Virus record (IMG/VR): IMGVR_UViG_3300036790_000341
Coordinates: 1-57,479 of that record
Reading direction: 5' to 3' (one strand)
Source of the DNA: a virus
DNA: 57,479 bases
The notes beneath the pieces are model-generated. The model saw only the letters and a program-made list of their open reading frames with translations, ran no database searches and was not told the origin of the DNA. The number at the start of each line of letters is the position of its first letter. Position 1 is the stretch's first letter. Positions 56,189-57,479 of this stretch are shown here, piece by piece. The translations under genes and the position numbers were made by a program.

Positions 56189-56478
56189 TGAGCTACGAGC
56201 TGCCACCGGTTGGTGATTTCGCGGAGCAGATGAACGCTGCGGCCGGGCCGCTCAGGCGCATGTCCGCGATCATGGCCCAGATTGCGTCCTCGGCGATCCC
56301 TGTCGATGTCGCGTGTTACTGCCTGTGCTCGATTTATGAGCCGCATCAGTGTGGTGGTTGGCGCGGTGATGGGCTTGTGCGTGAGGTGCCGGGGGGCAAG
56401 CTGTTCGGTAAGCAGTTGCCTGTGGTCGAGGTGCCTGTGTGTGGTAGCTGCGATGGCGTGGCCGTGCGCAGGGTGTAG
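56188..56478 (+). CDS. Small Cys-rich protein
   Basis: 96 aa from GTG 56188, sharing a base with the upstream TAG. CYCLCSIYEPHQC and CGSCDG form a probable zinc site. Last gene of the operon from 49200; a new promoter follows 20 nt later. Base use in its second half is more T-rich than its neighbours. Confidence 0.65.
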   Translation: MSYELPPVGDFAEQMNAAAGPLRRMSAIMAQIASSAIPVDVACYCLCSIYEPHQCGGWRGDGLVREVPGGKLFGKQLPVVEVPVCGSCDGVAVRRV

Positions 56479-56498
56479 GGGGACTCACCCGAGGCCCC

Positions 56499-56527
56499 TT
56501 GACAGGCGGGCAAGCATGGGGTTGGCT
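56499..56527 (+). promoter_or_regulatory. Promoter, shared phage type
   Basis: TTGACA (56499-56504), 17 nt, TTGGCT (56522-56527). Spacer GGCGGGCAAGCATGGGG matches the shared pattern. The -10 is poor alone. It drives the last two genes of the window. Confidence 0.65.
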
Positions 56528-56568
56528 GGACACCCACACCCAACACACTCTCCGGAGGCCACACGACA

Positions 56569-56826
56569 ATGGGCATGCGGACGGAAGACATGCAGATCCG
56601 GCTGCACTACGCCGCGATAGCGGGCAGGCAGGCCACACCGGAGACGATCCACCGGTTCGAGGCCGTGGTCAGGTTCGGCGCCTACTCGCCCAACCCGGTC
56701 GACAAGCACATCCCGTACGAATGCCCGCTATGCGTGGCAACCGCCCGAAACCGCCCGAAACCCCGCACGGCGGCGCCCCCCACCGCACCGGTAAGCCGCC
56801 CTCCCGCTGACGAAGGACTGACATGA
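56569..56826 (+). CDS. Small hypothetical protein
   Basis: 85 aa, ATG 56569 with GGAGG 10 nt upstream (ATG 56575 is possible). Helical start (LHYAAIAGRQATPETIHRFE) and CPLC, then a Pro/Arg-rich flexible tail. Overlaps the next gene as ATGA. Function unknown. Confidence 0.6.
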   Translation: MGMRTEDMQIRLHYAAIAGRQATPETIHRFEAVVRFGAYSPNPVDKHIPYECPLCVATARNRPKPRTAAPPTAPVSRPPADEGLT

Positions 56827-57479
56827 CCACACTCGACCTCACCAACCTCACCCTCGCCAAAGGCGGACACGCCGGCCTCGCCGTCGGCGCGTGCCTCCTC
56901 GAAGCGGCCTCGTACATGGCCGGCGAAACCTGGTCCGACCACCCGGAATGCGTCTGCACCGTCCTGGGAACATTCGGCCGGAGCCTGAACGACGTGCTCC
57001 CCGACGACAAGCGCCAGGCGCTCAAGCAGTTCCTCCCGGCAACGCACGAGGAGCTGGCTGCGGCGACGGACGAGCAGCGCGGCAAGTGGATCCTCGGCAC
57101 CGCTGGTGACGGGCATGCCGAGGCGCGTTCGTACATGGCGTTGGACTGGCTGATCCGCGTGTATCTGCCGACGTGGCTCGCGTTGACCGAGCGGGTTCCG
57201 GCGTCGGTGGCGCAGTCGATTCGGGAGCTGCCGCCGATTGTGGATCTGGAGTCGGCGCGGAGCGCCGGCGTGCTGGTGCGCGATGCCCGCGATAAGGCGG
57301 CCGCCGCGGGGGCCGCCGCGGGGGCCGCCGCGAGGGCCGCCGCGAGGGACGCCGCGGGGGACGCCGCGAGGGACGCCGCGAGGGACGCCGCGGGGGCCGC
57401 CGCGAGGGCCGCCGCGGGGGCCGCCGCGTGGGACGCCGCGAGGGCCGCCGCGAGGGACGCCGCGAGGGCCGCCGCGAGG
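56823..57479 (+). CDS. Conserved-looking protein with Ala-rich repeat tail, partial
   Basis: At least 219 aa; no stop before the window ends. The N-terminal 150 residues (LLEAASYMAGETWSDHPECV, FGRSLNDVLPDDKRQALKQF, SYMALDWLIRVYLPTWLALT) form a helical domain of a type common in Streptomyces and actinophage genomes, with a xxCxC metal-like spot. From about residue 158 it becomes a run of AAAR/DAAG tetrapeptides. Function unknown. Confidence 0.8.
   Translation, partial: MTTLDLTNLTLAKGGHAGLAVGACLLEAASYMAGETWSDHPECVCTVLGTFGRSLNDVLPDDKRQALKQFLPATHEELAAATDEQRGKWILGTAGDGHAEARSYMALDWLIRVYLPTWLALTERVPASVAQSIRELPPIVDLESARSAGVLVRDARDKAAAAGAAAGAAARAAARDAAGDAARDAARDAAGAAARAAAGAAAWDAARAAARDAARAAAR
57299..57479 (+). 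repeat. 12-bp GC-rich tandem repeat
   Basis: About fifteen copies of a 12-bp unit, (a/g)GGG(a/c)CGCCGCG, keep the reading frame and encode Ala-rich tetrapeptides. The repeat runs to the end of the window, where an assembly could easily have stopped. Confidence 0.9.

Noticed and set aside
57299-57479. Repeats as a CRISPR array
   Set aside because: Units are 12 bp, contiguous, in frame and without spacers.
1-57479. Integrase, attachment sites or a clear lysogeny module
   Set aside because: No tyrosine or serine recombinase motif was seen. The XRE, GntR and AlpA-like regulators alone do not prove a temperate life style.

Overview
The window reads as most of the genome of a high-GC tailed phage (siphovirus) of an actinobacterium, probably a Streptomyces-like or related filamentous host. 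Evidence: GC-rich coding with G/C third positions, dense gene packing with ATGA/GTGA/TGATG start-stop overlaps, a complete head-to-tail gene order (portal, MuF-type protein, scaffold, HK97-fold capsid, connectors, major tail protein, frameshifted tail chaperones, tape measure, minor tail proteins), and small proteins of actinobacterial types (DUF6221-like, DUF6011-like, MmpS-like membrane protein). No integrase, DNA polymerase or terminase was found, so the window is probably not the whole genome; the right end runs out inside an open gene and a 12-bp tandem repeat.

Layout. 1-550 (+): a promoter, two tandem tRNA-like RNAs with enlarged anticodon arms, one small gene and a 21-bp inverted-repeat terminator. 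570-6504 (-): an early-type operon of about 19 small genes headed by a truncated FadR-type GntR regulator and including a DEDDh 3'-5' exoribonuclease. 6606-8997 (-): an RNA-quality-control locus: an operator-containing promoter, two Y-RNA-like hairpin RNAs, a tRNA-like RNA, a tRNA 5' half, a tRNA-Asn, two strong hairpins and a Ro60 (TROVE-vWA) protein. 8994-13999 (-): replication/accessory operon with an AlpA-like HTH protein, a replication initiator carrying DnaA boxes and iterons inside its gene, a VRR-NUC nuclease and many small proteins. 14099-18693 (-): RecA-like ATPase operon from its own promoter. 18717-20790 (-): XRE regulator, then a lysis-type cassette (glycoside-hydrolase-like lysin candidate, membrane proteins, DUF7620-like protein). 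20881-24552 (+): NDP-sugar epimerase plus two glycosyltransferases. 24558-49109 (-): the structural operon read from portal to tail fibre, interrupted by cargo: a GT2 glycosyltransferase, a ParB-like protein, an HNH endonuclease on the opposite strand and a beta-helix-type spike protein. 49200-57479 (+): cargo and small genes, notably an MmpS-like membrane protein, a CslA/BcsA-like processive polysaccharide synthase and a GH26 lipoprotein, followed by about 14 small genes.

How the parts fit. A shared promoter type (nTGACAGG, a G-rich spacer with GGGCAAG in most copies, then a -10) sits in front of at least five operons on both strands and is a good candidate for one coordinated regulon. The most unusual system is the Ro60 protein with its own set of Y-RNA-like and tRNA-like RNAs, possibly working with the phage exoribonuclease. 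A second theme is carbohydrate chemistry: four glycosyltransferase-type enzymes, an epimerase, a GH26 enzyme, a lysin and a spike suggest modification of virions and of the host surface. All functions are inferred from reading the sequence; no database search was run.
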